Source: Tricholomella constricta
Lineage: Eukaryota > Basidiomycota > Agaricomycetes > Agaricales > Lyophyllaceae
NCBI GenBank assembly: GCA_013368375.1
Contig: JAACJP010000042.1
Coordinates: 124,001 to 188,000 of the forward strand
Direction: 5' to 3'
DNA: 64,000 nt
This document shows positions 31,033 to 44,459 of the stretch, one piece after another. The position numbers were made by a program, and so were the translations under genes. The notes below the pieces were generated by a model, which saw only the letters and a list, made by a program, of their open reading frames with translations, was not told where the DNA came from and searched no databases. Every line of letters starts with the position of its first letter. Position 1 is the first letter of the stretch.

Positions 31033-34000
31033 TCAGTCGTACCCCCCAGTCGACAGCGACGGCGGCAACGCCCCGTCCATCCCCTCCGCCCCACACTGGA
31101 CCCCGATGTCCTCCGTTAGCGTCAGCTCCACAAGCGCGCCAGTCGTGAACACGTCCCAGTCGAGGTAGCAGTGTGATTTGTACGGCTTGCCGTCGACCTT
31201 CACGCTCTGCGATTCCCGGTCAGGCTGGGACACGCGCCCCAAGACATAGACGGTCGACTCACCTTGACGAAGACGCGCCCGCCCGTCCCATCGGCTGGGT
31301 TCCCTTTGAAATTGATGGAGCGTATGGTGGTGGTGGAGTTGAAGACGGGGTTGAAGAACGAGATCTGTGGGAAGTAGGGAGAGGAGAGCAGAAACTGCCG
31401 AGTTGCCGGGAGAGGGTACAGTCCGGTGAGATAGAATGCGGCGTAGCTTCCCATCGCGCCTTAGAGATAATGACAATAGCTGCTGTAAGTAATGAGTAGA
31501 ATCAGAGGAATGACATTCAGCGTACCAGAATCTGACGAAAAGTCAGTCACTTTCATATCAGAAAGAGAGGAGAGAAACAGGCCCCCAATCTAAAGTGGAC
31601 GCACCATCATTCCCCGGAAGACCATTCGTAGACGTATTGAAGAATTGCGCAATCGTCTGCCGCGCGCGCTGCGTGCTGAGCCCCGGCCGGTTCGCGTAGT
31701 GATACATGTACGGCATCTGCTGCGAAGGCTCGTTCGTAGATTCAAAGTAGTCCTACCCGAAGATAAATGATTTGAGTTTGAGGTTCAAGGGAGGGGGCTG
31801 GTATGAAAATGGTAGCAAGGAATTGCGTACCTGCTCGAATATGAAGTCGAGTCTGGATACGAATTTATCCAGCCCGCCTTGGAGTTTCATGAGCTTCGCA
31901 TTATCGTGCGGCACGTACTGGGTGCCAGGGTCAATTGTTAATTACGCCGCGATTGTCACAAGTTGCACAGGACGTACTTGAGAATACTGAAGGAAGAGGG
32001 ACACATCAGGACCATCCAGAATGGAAATTATCAATGGAGCCTCTTACAACAATGGGCGATCCTGTTAAACAGTTCTGTAAGTTATCCAACTCCCATCGGA
32101 AAGCAGAAAGCCGAGGGAAAAGAAATCTACCAACGACTGACCTTCATAGAACCCATCTCTCCTCGCCGCATTCAAGAAACACGTCGCCATTTCCGGATCA
32201 TGGATGCTACAATGTCGGGGGTCTGTGAAATTGAATGTCCCATCTGCGAATCTGGGCTAGCAGTAGCAGGTTTCCATCAACCTAGGATACTCTTTAACCC
32301 GACCGCAGATTAGATTATCACACCTGGACCATGCCGATCACCCCTGGTCCGCCTGGAACGGTGATATTGGGATTCCAGACGTTTACGAAGTTTCCAGCGC
32401 GCTGGACATACTAGAGAATCATTTTCGTTAAAACAGGAAAACGCCTGACTAAGGTGTTGCAGCGTACCTTGCGCGCATCCTCGGTCTTTCCTAGAACCTT
32501 CGCGACCTGCGAGATGCTAAAGTCATTGAACGAATGCTACGTCCGACTCGTCAGAGAAATTGCCAGAAAAGCTGGTTATGAACGTACCTCAAGCGTACGA
32601 GACGCCTGTTTGGTGTTGGCACCACCGGGAGCGGTCATTTCTTGAGGAATGTAATCTGCGTCGGCCATTGAGTCAAGACTTCATAGCTTTTCGCGCCTAA
32701 GGGCAGGGAAAGACAAGTTGAACACGGACTCAATTTCTTCCAAGCATTTGCCTGGCGCCCTTGGAGATTCCAGTTCGGCGGTTCGTTCTCCGCGTCAGCC
32801 AGCAGCGCGTTGTACAGGTCATCTGCGGAAACGCCCATAGCTGCGGCGTGTTCGTGGAACCTTGTACGCACCGAGATCAGCCTGCGTGAGAGCATGGGCG
32901 AGATTAGCACGTACTTTACGAAAAACTCGCCCAGAATCGGATCCGCGTCTACAGAGTCCACCTTAACATAAGGCAGCTGGCCGTTAAAAGGAAGACGCAC
33001 TGCTACCACCCTGGATGAAGTGCATGGCCGTCGCGCCTCGACATTCCGGCAGCCATCCTGCATTGCCATCAGACGTTTCTCGACACCCCCCGCGGTCATG
33101 AAAAGAGCCACACACCTTCGTGCTTCTGGATGTCGATCATTCCCCTCACTATGCGCGAAAATGCCACGGGGTCGTGGAGCGACATGAGCGGGTACAAGGT
33201 TCGGTACGTATCCCACTGCCGTCGAATCCAAGATAAGTGCAGGTGCAGTGCACCGAATAATAGGAACAACGTACATTGCAGTATAAAGAGTCGTAGTAAG
33301 GCTCTGTTGACGTCCACTTGGGATTCTCCCCAGTATCTGTGCAACATGATATTTGTATGCAATGAAAATTAAATCAACGAAGTGGGTTCACAATCGGCTG
33401 GTGATATGTGGGTCCTATAAAGCTAGAATATCGTACAACGACTGATTAGCTCACGTGAAAATCCGCAATTATAGAATGAACGTACACTTGAATAAAACAG
33501 CTGCACGGTCTCTTTGGACACGCCTCTGGTATCGACCTGGATGCGTCCAAGAACATCGTTCCACTGTGCCCGAGCCTCTCTCTGCACCCTCTCAAAGCCA
33601 AAGTCCGGGATCTCCTCCTCGGCATTCGCGCACGCCTGCCTGCTCGAAATGAACGACACGCCCACGCGAACGAGTATCGTCGTCTTCCGGCCGCGAGGTG
33701 CCGGCAGGAATGTGAAGAGTGCGCCCATCTCGCTGACAAAACCTGCACACGCCGTGGGTGAGAAAGACTCATATTTGTCGAGAGGAAATAACGTACCAAA
33801 ATACATCTGTTGAATGTCCGTGGTCCCCCGCACAGGGAAGTTGCCTTGCCACACGCCATACTCAATGGGCTTTCCCAGGTCATACCCCTCGCCTTTGAAC
33901 GTCACGCACGTAAATGCCTCATAGCGGCCTGCGCGAAGACGGGTTAGCAGACGACACAATTGATGTATTCGACCGACCTGGCCCAAAGGAAGCAGCGAAG

Positions 34001-35036
34001 GACGCCCCGCCCTCGACCTTTGCCGTCTCGGGGTCGAGTGTCATCACGGGATTGGTACTGCTGCGCTGCCCGTCATTCGTGAGGTCGACCATGATGCGCG
34101 GGTGCAGTGTCCCAGCCGGGAAGGTGTATCTGTGAAGAGCAGTGCGCCGTGTGGCAGTCAACTCTACACGAATGGAATTCGTCTGTGAATGTAGATTCAG
34201 CAACGGCGCGAAGAAATGTGAGTAACTACGCATACCAGGTTCGTAGAGAAGTAGCCTGGAGCTGCAAAGTCGTCCGGAGACCCTGGTCACGGTAGAACAA
34301 GAGTCAGCTACCAATATCAAAGATAATGAAATAAAAGTGACCGTCTGGAAGAAGCTTCCTAAGTGTCTTGCGTGCTGTCAACGACGTAGGGCACTTCTCG
34401 AAGGAGGTGCATTGATTGAAAGGCCAGATCTTGAAGTTGGAGAGCGGCACGGACTAGCCGATCAAGGGTAGCGTTGGTGCCGCGTTCAAGAGCTAAACTG
34501 TAGAAGCACGCACTCCGCCTGTCCCACTGTCGTGTAATTGCGAGAACCCTGTCACATTGAACTTGGGGTCACCATCGTATCCCGCGTGCTGGAACAGTGC
34601 CGTCAGGATTGCGAACATACACAGAAAGCGTTGGCTATACGTTTCCGGGCGAGTCGGTGTCCATGCCTACTTTGACCATGCCGTGCGGGAGCGTCGCGCC
34701 TGTGATCCAGTTCGTCAATTATTATTCGTTCTCCCTGGCGCATTGCAGCTAGGAGAAAGAGAAAGGCGAACCAGGGAAAACATGCCCCCCATTCGTGGTT
34801 CCGATAAACGGGAGAACGAAGCTCGCTGGATCTGCAATGACTGCGAACGTAGGATCGGCTGGGGCCGAAGATGCTTCAGGTCTTTCGTTCGGGGTGCTGC
34901 AGATACCGACCCTCGTAAGTATGGGGGTTTGTGGAAGTAAAGCGAAGACGCACGGTTCCTTCTGTCCTCTTACAAACCCGCTACAGATGAGAACAGGTAG
35001 CAGAATATCGACTCCTAGGTTGATTTTGAGCCGCAT
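31033..35036 (-). CDS. Glycoside hydrolase family 92 (alpha-mannosidase-like), gene 1
   Basis: Start ATG 35036 and stop at 31035-31033, with more than ten short introns; I estimate about 750-800 residues, the usual GH92 size. Residues 1-24 are a signal peptide. Motifs in order: F-I-G-T-T-N-G-G-H-V-F-P-G (about 34800), L-P-H-G-M-V-K-V-G-M-D-T, A-G-Y-D-G and F-S-Q-L-H-D-S-G-T-G-G (near 34530), W-D-T-Y-R-T-L-Y-P-L (near 33210), a Pro-Pro-Asn-W-N-L-Q-G-R stretch (near 32760), A-D-G-T-F-N-F-T-D-P (32250) and G-N-D-D followed after an intron by S-G-A-M-G-S (31600/31455). The last is the acidic active-site region of GH92. These Ca-dependent exo-mannosidases remove alpha-mannose from N-glycans or fungal mannans outside the cell. 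I saw no internal stop. Gene 2 is its tandem copy. Confidence 0.85.
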
Positions 35037-35864
35037 GTTGTTGTCTTCACACGTTGATGATGTTTAGGATGATCTCAGTGCACGTCGCGATAGTTAATAC
35101 CTCGCTCCTCAGGCCAGGGAGAAGAAAGAGGCGGATTCTTTGCAGGCTCACCTGTATGACTGTGGCTTATGAACGCAGAGCATGGTCAGCTGAACGACGC
35201 ATCACACTGCTCGCCCTTCGATGTCGGCTTACCGCCGCATACCACACGCAAGGACGGAGTTGCGTGGTCCCAGAAGGAAGTCGAAGGTGAGCTAACCGTG
35301 GAGATGAGTCCAAGGAGAAGACACCGTGGTAATTCGAATTTAGATCCCATGCAGTAAGATAACAACAAATCCACGTGGGCGTTCAACGTAGGCCACGGTT
35401 GATAGTCAGGATCCAAAGGCAATATGTGAAAGCCGTGTTGAGTCATCAGGCATATAGGTTCGCGAGTTTCTGTGTCGATTTCGCTGGACAAAAGATGGGC
35501 ACCAAATTGTCACAGCTGGCCTTGGTAATCAGTCGATGGGATGTAACAGTGGCCTAATGACACGCCTGGGTAAGGTTAGACAATTGCGCAAAGAAATAGA
35601 GAAGAATACGCATGCGTGCCAGTGCACACATGGCAATCGACGGCGCCGTAGCCGACGTCATCTCAGCATGATGATTCCAAACTCATCCAAATACTCACGT
35701 TGATCTCTCTGCTTTAGAGTATCTGTCAGTATACATACGTCAAAGGAGACTGTGGGAGGAAACGGTTAATAGCCATAGCAGGTGTGTTTGTGGAAGCTTC
35801 AACCAGGGCAATGATGGCATTGATGTTGCCACGATCATCTTATCTGTCGACGAAAAGGAGCCGG
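35037..35864. promoter_or_regulatory. Promoter region of GH92 gene 1
   Basis: It is homologous to 39920-40800 upstream of gene 2 (shared words CACGTCGCGATAG, CTCCTCAG(G/A)CCAGGGAGAAG). Indels of tens of bases separate the two, so regulation may have diverged. No other gene is seen. Confidence 0.5.
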
Positions 35865-35925
35865 CGTATCATACGGAGGCGACGGGCGCAGGACATACAC
35901 ACGAGTAAAACATCACGCCGGATCT

Positions 35926-38900
35926 TCAGTCGTACCCCCCAGTCGACAGCGACGGCGGCAACGCCCCGTCCATCCCCTTCGCACCACACTCGACCTCGAT
36001 ATCCTCCGTCAGAGTCAGCTCCACCAGCGCGCCAGCCGTGAACACGTCCCAGTCGAGGTAGCAGTGCGATTTGTACGGCTTGCCGTCGACCGTCACGCTC
36101 TGCGATCCCCGGTCAGGCTGGGACATGCGCCCCAAGACACAGACGGTCGACTCACCTTGACGAAGACGTTCCCGCCGGTCCCATCGGCGGGATTTCCTCC
36201 GAAATTGATGGAGCGTATTGTGGTGGTGGAGTTGAAGACGGGGTTGAAGAACGAGATCTGGGGGAAGTAAGGCGAGGAGAGGAGGAACTGCCGAGTTGCT
36301 GGAAGGGGGTACAGTCCGGCGAGGTAGAATGCCGCGTAGCTCCCCATAGCACCTTAAAATAGTGAGTAATGGAGTGGGGTCAGAGGAACTGACAATCAGC
36401 GTACCAGAATCTGAAAAAAGTCAATTTCAGATCAGACAGCGAAAGCAAAAGCGAAACAGAGAGAGGACGGAAACAAGGTGCGATACCCCGATCAACAGAA
36501 CACGCACCATCATTCCCCGGAAGACCATTCGTAGACGTATTGAAGAACTGCGCAATCGTCTGCCGCGCGCGCTGCGTGCTGAGCCCTGGCCGGTTCGCGT
36601 AGTGATACATGTACGGCATCTGCTGCGAGGGCTCGTTCGTAGATTCAAAGTAGTTCTGGCCCAAATTCGAGCATCTGAGGTTGAGGTTTGTAGTGAGCGA
36701 TTGCGTACCTGCTCAAATATAAAATCAAGTCTGGACACGAATTTATCCAGCCCGCCTTGAAGCTCCATGAGCTTTGCATTATCGTGCGGCACGTACTGGG
36801 TGCCAGGGTTGATCCTTAATTACGCTGCAATCGCCACAGGTTGCACAGGACGTACTTGAGAATACTGTAGAAAAGAGAATGAAGAAAAGATAAACATATC
36901 AGGGTCACCCAGATGAACATTCATCAATTGCGCCTCTTACAATGATAGGGGACCCTGTTAGACGATTTATGCAAATTGTCCAGCAAGAAATACAAATTCA
37001 TCATCACCAACGACTGACCTTCATAGAATCCATCTCTGTTGGCCGCATTCAAGAAGCACGTTGCCATTGCCGGATCATGGATGCTACAATGTCGGGGGTC
37101 TGTAAAATTGAATGTCCCATTCGCGAGTCGGGGCTAGCGGCAGCAGGTTTCGGTCAGCGTAAGTTACTCTTTCCCCTCGCAAGCACAGAATAAATTTAGA
37201 TTAACTATCAGACACACCTGTACCATGCCGATGATCCCCGGTCCGTCCGGCACGGTGATATCGGGGTTCCAGACGTTGACAAAGTTCCCAGCGCGCTGGG
37301 CGTACTAGAGAGAGCTTTTGTGAAAACAAGAAAACGCCTCATCGTGAAGGTATTTCCGGCGTACCTTGCGCGCGTCGTCGGTCTTTCCCAGAACCTTGGC
37401 GACCTGGGATATGCTAAAGTCATTGAACGCATGCTACGGGGTATGGTTGTCAGATAGATCGCCAGAAAACCTGGTTATGAACGTACCTCAAGTGTACGAG
37501 ACGCCTGCTTGGTGTTGGCACCGCCGGGAGCGGTCATGTCTTGAGGGATGTAATCTGCGTCGGCACTTGGGTCAAACCTTCACCGGGAAGGATAGGTTGG
37601 AACACGAACTGAATTGCTTCCAAACGTTTGCTTGCCGTCCTTGGAGATTCCAGTTTGGCGGTTCGTCCTCCGCGTCAGCCAGCAGCGCGTTGTACAGGTC
37701 ATCTGCGGAGACGCCCATAGCTTCGGCGTGCTCGTGGAACCTTGCACGCACCGAGATGAGCCTGCGTGATGGGAAAGTGCATGGGCGGGGTAAGCACGTA
37801 CTTCACGAAGAACTCGCCCAAAATCGGATCCGCGTCTAGAGAGTACACGTTGACATAAGGCAGCTGGCCGTTAAGAGGGAGACGCACTGCTACCGCCCTG
37901 GATGAAGTGCATGGCCGTCGCGCCTCGGCATTCCGGAAGCCATCCTGTGTTGCAATCAGATCATTCTCGACACCCCCCACGGTCATAGAAAGGGCTGCAC
38001 ACCTTCGTTCTTCTGGATGTCGATCATTCCCCTCACTATGCGTGCAAATGTCACGGGGTCATGGAGCGACATGAGCGGGTACAGGGTTCGATACGTATCC
38101 CACTGCCGTCGAATCCAAAGTGAGCGCAGTACACCGAATAATAGGAACAACGTACATTGCAGTATAAAGAGTCGTAATAAGGCTCCGTTGACGTCCACTT
38201 GGGATTCTCCCCAGTATCTGTGCGACATATTTCAATCTTGGAATGAAAATCCACCACCAAAGTTGGCTCACAGTCAGCTGGTGATATATGGGTTCTATAA
38301 AGCTGAGATATCATACAACGACTGATCAGCTCACGTGAAAATCCGCAATTGTAGAGTTTGACGACGTACACTTGAATAAAACAGCTGTACGGTCTCTTTG
38401 GGCACGCCTCTGGTATCCACCTGGATGCGTCCAAGGACATCGTTCCACTGTGCCCGAGCCTCTCTCTGCACCCTCTCAAACCCAAAGTCCGGAATTTCCT
38501 CCTCGGCATTGGCGCACGCCTGCTTACTAGAAATGAACGACACGCCTGCGCGCACGAGTATCGTCGTCTTTTGGTCCCGAGGTGCAGGCAGGAACGTGAA
38601 GAGCGCGCCCACCTCGCCGACCAAACCTGCACACTTTGTGTTTAAATACAGCTGTTGGATATCTGTGGTCCCCTCCACAGGGAAGCTGCCTTGCCACGCG
38701 CCGTACTGGACGGGCTTTCCCAGGTCATACCCCTCGCCTTTGAACGTCACGCACGTAAATGCCTCATAGCGGCCTGCGAACAGCGGAACACGAAGAGGGT
38801 TAGCAGATGATGACAGTGATGCATTTGATTGACCTGGCCCAAAAGAAGCAGCGAAGGACGCCCCGCCCTCCACCTTTGCCGTCTCGGGGTCGAGTGTCAA

Positions 38901-39919
38901 CACGGGATTGGTACTGCTGCGCTGCCCGTCATTCGTGAGGTCGACCATAATGCGCGGGTTTAATGTCCCAGCCGGGAAAGTGTATTTGTGAAGAGCAGTG
39001 CGCCGTGTGGCAGTCAACTCTACACGAACGGAATTCGTCTGCAGATGTAGATTCAGTAACGGTGCGAAGAAACCTGAAAAGCCAAACATGCGTACCAGGT
39101 TCGTAGAGAAATAGCCTGGAGATGCAAAGTCGTCCGGAGAGCCTGGTCGTGGTAAAAGAAGCGTAAGAAAGCCACCAATATCAAAGACAGTGCAAGGGGA
39201 TTGACCGTCTGGAAGAAGCTTCCTAAGTGTCTTGCGTGCTGCGAACGTCGTTGGGCATTTCCCAAAGGATGAGCATTGTGCGAAGGGAAAGATCTTGAAG
39301 TTGGAAAGCGACACAGACTAGTTGAGTAAGGGCTGCGTCAGTGCTGCGCTCAGGAGATTAACTGTGAAGAACCACGCACACCGCCTGTCCCACTGTCGTG
39401 TAATTGCGAGAACCCGGTCACGTTAAACATGGGGTTACTATCGTATCCTGCATGCTGGACATTATCGTTAACATTGCGTTAATGAACGGACAGCGCGGGG
39501 CATACGTTTGCTGGTGAGTCGGTGTCCATGCCTACTTTGACCATGCCGTGCGGAAGCGTCGCGCCTGTTATCAACTTCGTCAGTCATCACTCGTTCTTCG
39601 TGAAGCATTGCAGCTAGGAAGAATTGGATGCTAAAAGAAAAAGGCGAACCAGGGAAAACATGCCCGCCATTGGTCGTTCCGATAAATGGGAGAACGAAGC
39701 TCGCTGGGTCTGCGATAACTGCGACCGTAGGATCGGCTGAGGCCGAAGATGTTTGAGAGCTTTCACTCTGGATGCTGGCAATAACGAGACTCGTTAGTAT
39801 GAGGGTGGGGGGTTTGGAAACAAATGGAAGACATACGATTCTGTTTGTCCATTGACAAGCCTACTATAGAAGAGAATAGATAGGAGTATATCAACTGCTA
39901 AGTTGACTTTGAGTCGCAT
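35926..39919 (-). CDS. Glycoside hydrolase family 92 (alpha-mannosidase-like), gene 2
   Basis: Start ATG 39919 (M-R-L-K-V-N-L, signal peptide) and stop at 35928-35926, same exon pattern and motifs as gene 1: F-I-G-T-T-N-G-G-H, F-S-Q-L-H-D-S-G-T-G-G, W-D-T-Y-R-T-L-Y-P-L and the G-N-D-D region. Protein identity to gene 1 is around 90% where compared. Differences include L-T-L-D-P for M-T-L-D-P and the intron after the G-P-G motif. One difference worth noting: the exon with A-G-Y-D reads A-G-Y-D-S-N-P here against A-G-Y-D-G-D-P in gene 1. Flanking DNA downstream (about 70 bases) and upstream (about 800 bases) is duplicated too. The gene is secreted and probably expressed in parallel with gene 1. 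Confidence 0.83.
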
Positions 39920-41534
39920 GTTCTGTGTTATGTCGTCGCACTTCGATGAAATTCGGGGTGACCTCAGTCCACGTCGCGATAGCTGTAGCTCGCTCCTCAG
40001 ACCAGGGAGAAGAAAGAGGCGGATTTTATAGGCTCACCTGTTTAGTGGCGACTTATGAACACTGCGCATAATCAGCTGCAATCAACGTGTCATACCGTTC
40101 GCCCTTCGATGTCGGCTTACCGCCAGATACCACACGGAAGGGCAGAATTGAGTGGTGCAAGGTGGAAATCGAAGGTGAGGTTACCGTGGAGATGAGTCCA
40201 AGGAGAAGACACCGTGGAAATTCGAATTCAGAGTCCACGCAGTAATTAACAATAAGCCCACGCGGGGCCACGGTTGATAGTCAAGGTCCAGAGGAAAGAT
40301 GCGAAAACTGCGTTCAGAACGCAAATTGGTCTGCAATTCAATTCGCGACGTCCTGTACTGGTTTTTGTTGGATAGCACTCAATCGTTACGATTGGCCTGG
40401 GTAGTCAGTTGATAGGATATCGCATTGGCCTAATGACAAGCCTGGGTAAGATTAAACAGTTGGGCACCAAATAGAAAAAGAATACGCATGCGTACCGGCA
40501 CACATGTCAGCACAATGATAAAAAATCCATCCAATTATTCATCCATTGATGTTCTCTGCTGTGGAGCCTCTCTCTCTCAATATTGATACGTCGAAGGAAA
40601 TTGCAGTGTGGAATCGATTGATCTAGGAACGAACGACAGTCAGTTTCAACATGTGTAGGTTCCACGGGATCAACGAACGGCTGGACGCGTGGATTGTGTG
40701 AAATTAAGATGCGAATTCGTAGCAAAATTGTAGCACTAAAACCGTCAACGTTTTAGTGGTCATGGCGCGTTGCAAAAGGTGTGTTTGTAGGAGTTAGGCG
40801 ATGAGGCATCAACGTCGCCACGATCATCTAATCTTATCGACAACTGATTGAGGACGCAACTTACTGAGCTCCACCTGCCTCCTACAGCTTGTGTAGTCGA
40901 TAGACCTCTAGATGTAAGCCAAACGGGATACATGGATTGAACCTGATATGGACCGAATCCTTCGCATCTATTTTTATTGCTGCACTCCGCAAGAGAGATC
41001 GTGCGAAGCGCCACAGCATTCAGGTGGACGTCATTGTGCCGTGGAGTCGCAGGGTCATCTTCTCAATCATCCATACACTGCCAAAGACGCTATGGCGAGT
41101 AGTTCATAAACTTTGCTAGAAAGGGCTAACCATTTTCTGTAGAGTTCGCCAAGTCGACGGAAGAGTCAATCGCTTTATGTCCTTATTGCTCAACTGCTAA
41201 GCATTGACTCTCGCCATGGTTGTTCCTGTCTGTACAGGTATCCTTGCCGACTACTTTGATACTAGGCCCTGAGCTCCACCTTCCATGAGCAGCCATACGG
41301 ACGATTCTGGCCATGAGCACCAACACTGGCCACCTTACCAGAGCTATTGATCCGGTGAACAATGGTACTCACCTGGCCACTGCCCTTATTCCATGGCCAC
41401 AATCCTTATTAGTCTATCAATCGACGACCACTTCCCTAATCTGAATGTGGCTGCCGAGGGGTATATAAAGGGCAATCCACAGCCAAGAAAGTCAGTTCCC
41501 CCACCCCGTCTTGTCCAGAATTGTTTTTGCCACG
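39920..41534. promoter_or_regulatory. Promoter region of GH92 gene 2 and F-box 5' region
   Basis: 39920 to about 40840 is homologous to the region upstream of GH92 gene 1. 40900-41534 shows no supported gene. TATATAAAG at 41461-41469, about 70 bases before the F-box start, is a good TATA-box candidate. Confidence 0.5.
41461..41469 (+). promoter_or_regulatory. TATA-box candidate of the F-box gene
   Basis: TATATAAAG lies 66 bases upstream of the ATG at 41535, at a normal distance for a basidiomycete promoter. Confidence 0.5.
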
Positions 41535-42882
41535 ATGACCTCGCATGTAAGTTATTCTCTACTTCCTGGCAGTGGCTTATTTACTGACCTTTTACTAGTC
41601 GGCTACCTCGAACGACCTGCCAACGAGCGCGTGTTCCATCTCCGACCTCCCAATCGAACTTCTTATGGAAATCTTCATTCTCTCATCGTTCGAGCAGGAA
41701 TCTTTGTCTTTGCGGACGAAAGCGCCTCTCCTCCTGACCGAAGTATGCCATAGTTGGCGTAACATCGCATTCGCGACGTGGGCACTCTGGGACGATCTAG
41801 CCTTTATAGAGCCTTACAGCCTTCGAACCCTGGAGCACAGTTCGAGAATCCGCTCTGGCATGGTCGCATGGTACTCCCACGTGAACCATAACCACCCACT
41901 CTCCCTAGCCCTGTTATTTCGCCCCAACGGTTTCCGACAGAGCCACGTCGCATGCAGGATTCCGTGGGCGAGCATCGCTCATTTGCACATCAGGGATTTC
42001 GCCCTTTGCCCATTAACGCTCGCCAAGGTACTGCGGGAATGCCCCCGCCTCATCACCTGCAGCATCGAAGGCGTCAACTGCATCGCACACCCTTCGGACA
42101 GCCCCGAAACCAAATTGTGGATCGAGCTCCCCGAGCTCGTCTCACTGACACTCACCGTGGGCATGATGTGGTCCGTCGAATCCGACGAGAACACGAGCCT
42201 TAACGTGTTCCCCGGTCTTCTGTGGGCACCTTCCCTCCGATGCATTATGGTACACGGACAGGACGATATCCACGACGACTGTCTCCTTGCAGAGTCTCTT
42301 CTGGAAAGTGTCGTTCAATCCGCAGCGCCTCTCCAAAATCTTAGGCTTCACAGTCTCTCCTTCAACTCGCAGATCCTCTTCGCGTACCTCAGGGAGGTCC
42401 CATCGCTCGAGTACCTCTCCCTATCCCCCAAAGACGGCGACTACGGCGAATTCGCCGAATCCTGCTGGATGCTCGAATACGACCCCGACGCATCCCAAAA
42501 CATCCTCCCTAACCTCAAAGTCTTCACAATTGAGGACAACATCCCCGACGACCTGTCCGAGCCGTCGAGCGACAGCGACTCTCCTTCCCCGTCGATCTGG
42601 GACCAAATCATCGTCGACATGGCTACGACGCGGCGCTGGAGCGCGGAAAGCTATCCCCACGCGGAGGCCGGTCTCCAACAACTGGAGGGCCTGTACATCA
42701 AATGGCTCAATAGACCTCCGCCCGAGGAAATGATGTCGCTTTGGGGGACGCCCCCTCGTATGTCCGCCATCAGGCTGTTGAGGGGAGGCTTGGAAGTAGA
42801 ATATCCCGGCCTCGACATCTCTTCTATTTATGCGCGCGCCAGTCTGGACGTCTTCGGGGACGATGGTTATGAGATAACATGA
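41535..42882 (+). CDS. F-box-like protein, 431 aa
   Basis: Exon 1 is only 41535-41546 (M-T-S-H), then a 52-base intron and exon 2 41599-42882. Residues about 18-70 match an F-box-like motif: I-S-D-L-P-I-E-L-L-M-E-I-F, then V-C-H-S-W-R and W-x-L-W-D-D-L. The rest has weak Leu-rich repeats (I-A-H-L-H-I, L-P-E-L-V-S-L-T-L, L-Q-N-L-R-L, V-P-S-L-E-Y-L-S-L) usual in the large agaricomycete F-box families, and a Ser/Asp-rich loop at about 330. It would bridge a target protein to an SCF ubiquitin ligase through Skp1. The target is unknown. Confidence 0.82.
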
Positions 42883-43402
42883 TGGCTGTGGGATAGGATG
42901 ACATGGACATTCAGATATGCTTCTTGTAATTGTAACGTACTGAATGGCCTACCACTGTATTATAACCAACACTTTATCAATCGCGCCATTTCATTGTAAA
43001 ATGTGAGCCCAAGCCTCGAGCGAGCTAATGATGAAGCAGGACCAACGTGGAATCTTCATTGATCGAGTGCCCTCTGAGTCGGGCACAGTCTCCCAGGCTG
43101 CGTTCGTTCAATGAACAGCGCACATTTGATACCTTCAAACACCACTACGCGAAAACATTATTCATCTCCTAGAGCAATTTACTGAACCCAGTATTCGTAG
43201 TATTGAGATGCGTGCAGGTTTACCAGAAGAAGACGCCAAGGTGCGCAGGATACACAGACAGACAGACAGACAGATGTTATTACACGCAGTATACAGAGTT
43301 CAGCACAAGCAAGAGCTATCACAGACAACAATCCAAAAAGTCCGTTTTCAGTCGTCCGAGGGCTATAGTATCCAAGCCCAATCCAAGTCACAGCCTCCCC
43401 GT
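42883..43402. other. Intergenic between convergent genes
   Basis: It carries the 3' regions of the F-box gene (plus) and CFEM gene 2 (minus). A CAGA tetranucleotide run lies at about 43256-43273. No other gene is seen. Confidence 0.4.
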
Positions 43403-44297
43403 TCAGAGCAGGGCAAAAAGCCCGGCGACCATCGTCCCGATGAGGGCCAACCGTTCCCCGGCGTTCTGCCTGAGCGCTGTGGCTGCGTTGGTTGTGGGGG
43501 AAACAGCCGCGGTGACGGTGCTGACGACGACAAAGGTGCTGTTGGGAGGTGATATGGAGAGCGTGGTGCTGCCGGAGGAGGAGAGAAGGGTCAGGTCGGA
43601 GGCCTCGGTGGTAATTGTGATGGAAAAGGTAGGAAGTGTGGGCGTGGAGGGTGTAGGGGTAGTCGGGTTGGGGTTTGTGGAACGGGTGGTCGATGTAGGA
43701 GACCCGCTGCTCGTGGCCGGTGGGGAAGCAGTTGGTTTGGACTGGGAACCTGCAGACAAGGATGAGCATTATATGAAAAAAGACTGAGTTTGCTATCGAC
43801 GGGATCGTGCCATGGCGAGGACAAGATGCGACATACGCACTGGAAGAAGAACTTCCAACGGTTGATGACGAGGAGGAGGTGCTTGCTGAAAGTGCGAGAT
43901 TTATCTGAGTAACGAAATAATATGAAGAATCGAGTCATTACGCACCGGAGTTGCACATCTTATCCAGCAGGCCAATCGTCAAGCTCTGGTCCTCGATGGA
44001 GCACACCTTTGTAGTACACTGGATCGTCGCGGTCGCAAAAGTCTGGGTCCTGCAGAGACACGCCGCGTCGGTCCTATAAGATTATCAACAACATTATCAC
44101 AATGAGTGGAGGGGACCAAGGCGGGCGTTAACGTACAGAGAGCATCCAATGGCAATTGCCGCCGTATTCGCGCAGTTGCTGGCACAGGTCGGCAAATCGG
44201 CTATTCCTTGTGCATTGACCGCGCATTTGAGACCCAAGAGAGCGAAAAGGCCTAGGGAGAGGGGGGTTGAGGCAAAGAACGTTGGGAGCCGAGCCAT
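43403..44297 (-). CDS. CFEM-domain GPI-anchored secreted protein 2
   Basis: Exons 44297-44137, 44073-43946, 43885-43841 and 43749-43403 join to 226 residues with the same intron phases as CFEM gene 1. Residues 1-30 are a signal peptide. The Cys-rich module (about 33-96) has D-L-P-T-C-A-S-N-C, G-C-S, T-D-A-A-C-L-C and C-T-T-K-V-C. A Ser-rich linker, a Pro/Thr-rich stretch (STNPNPTTPTPST) and a hydrophobic end G-L-F-A-L-L follow, typical of a GPI signal. It is the closest relative of 19374-20216 in this window. The expected role is at the outer cell wall or membrane, possibly metal or haem binding. Confidence 0.87.
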
Positions 44298-44459
44298 AGT
44301 TGTTTCTTTGTGCAGATAGGATTAAATAGAGACCGAAATAGAGACTTCAAGATTGTCATGGGTGCAGTTGTAGTAGGCTATCGTGTTTGCGAAAATTTGT
44401 CAATCGGAAAATTGAATCGTGCCTTCATCACTTGACGCACCGTGACCGCCGATGATTCT

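Noticed and set aside
42287..42733. A Ser/Thr/Arg-rich plus frame within the F-box gene
   Set aside because: It is the +1 frame shadow of the F-box gene, which is continuous and has recognisable motifs.
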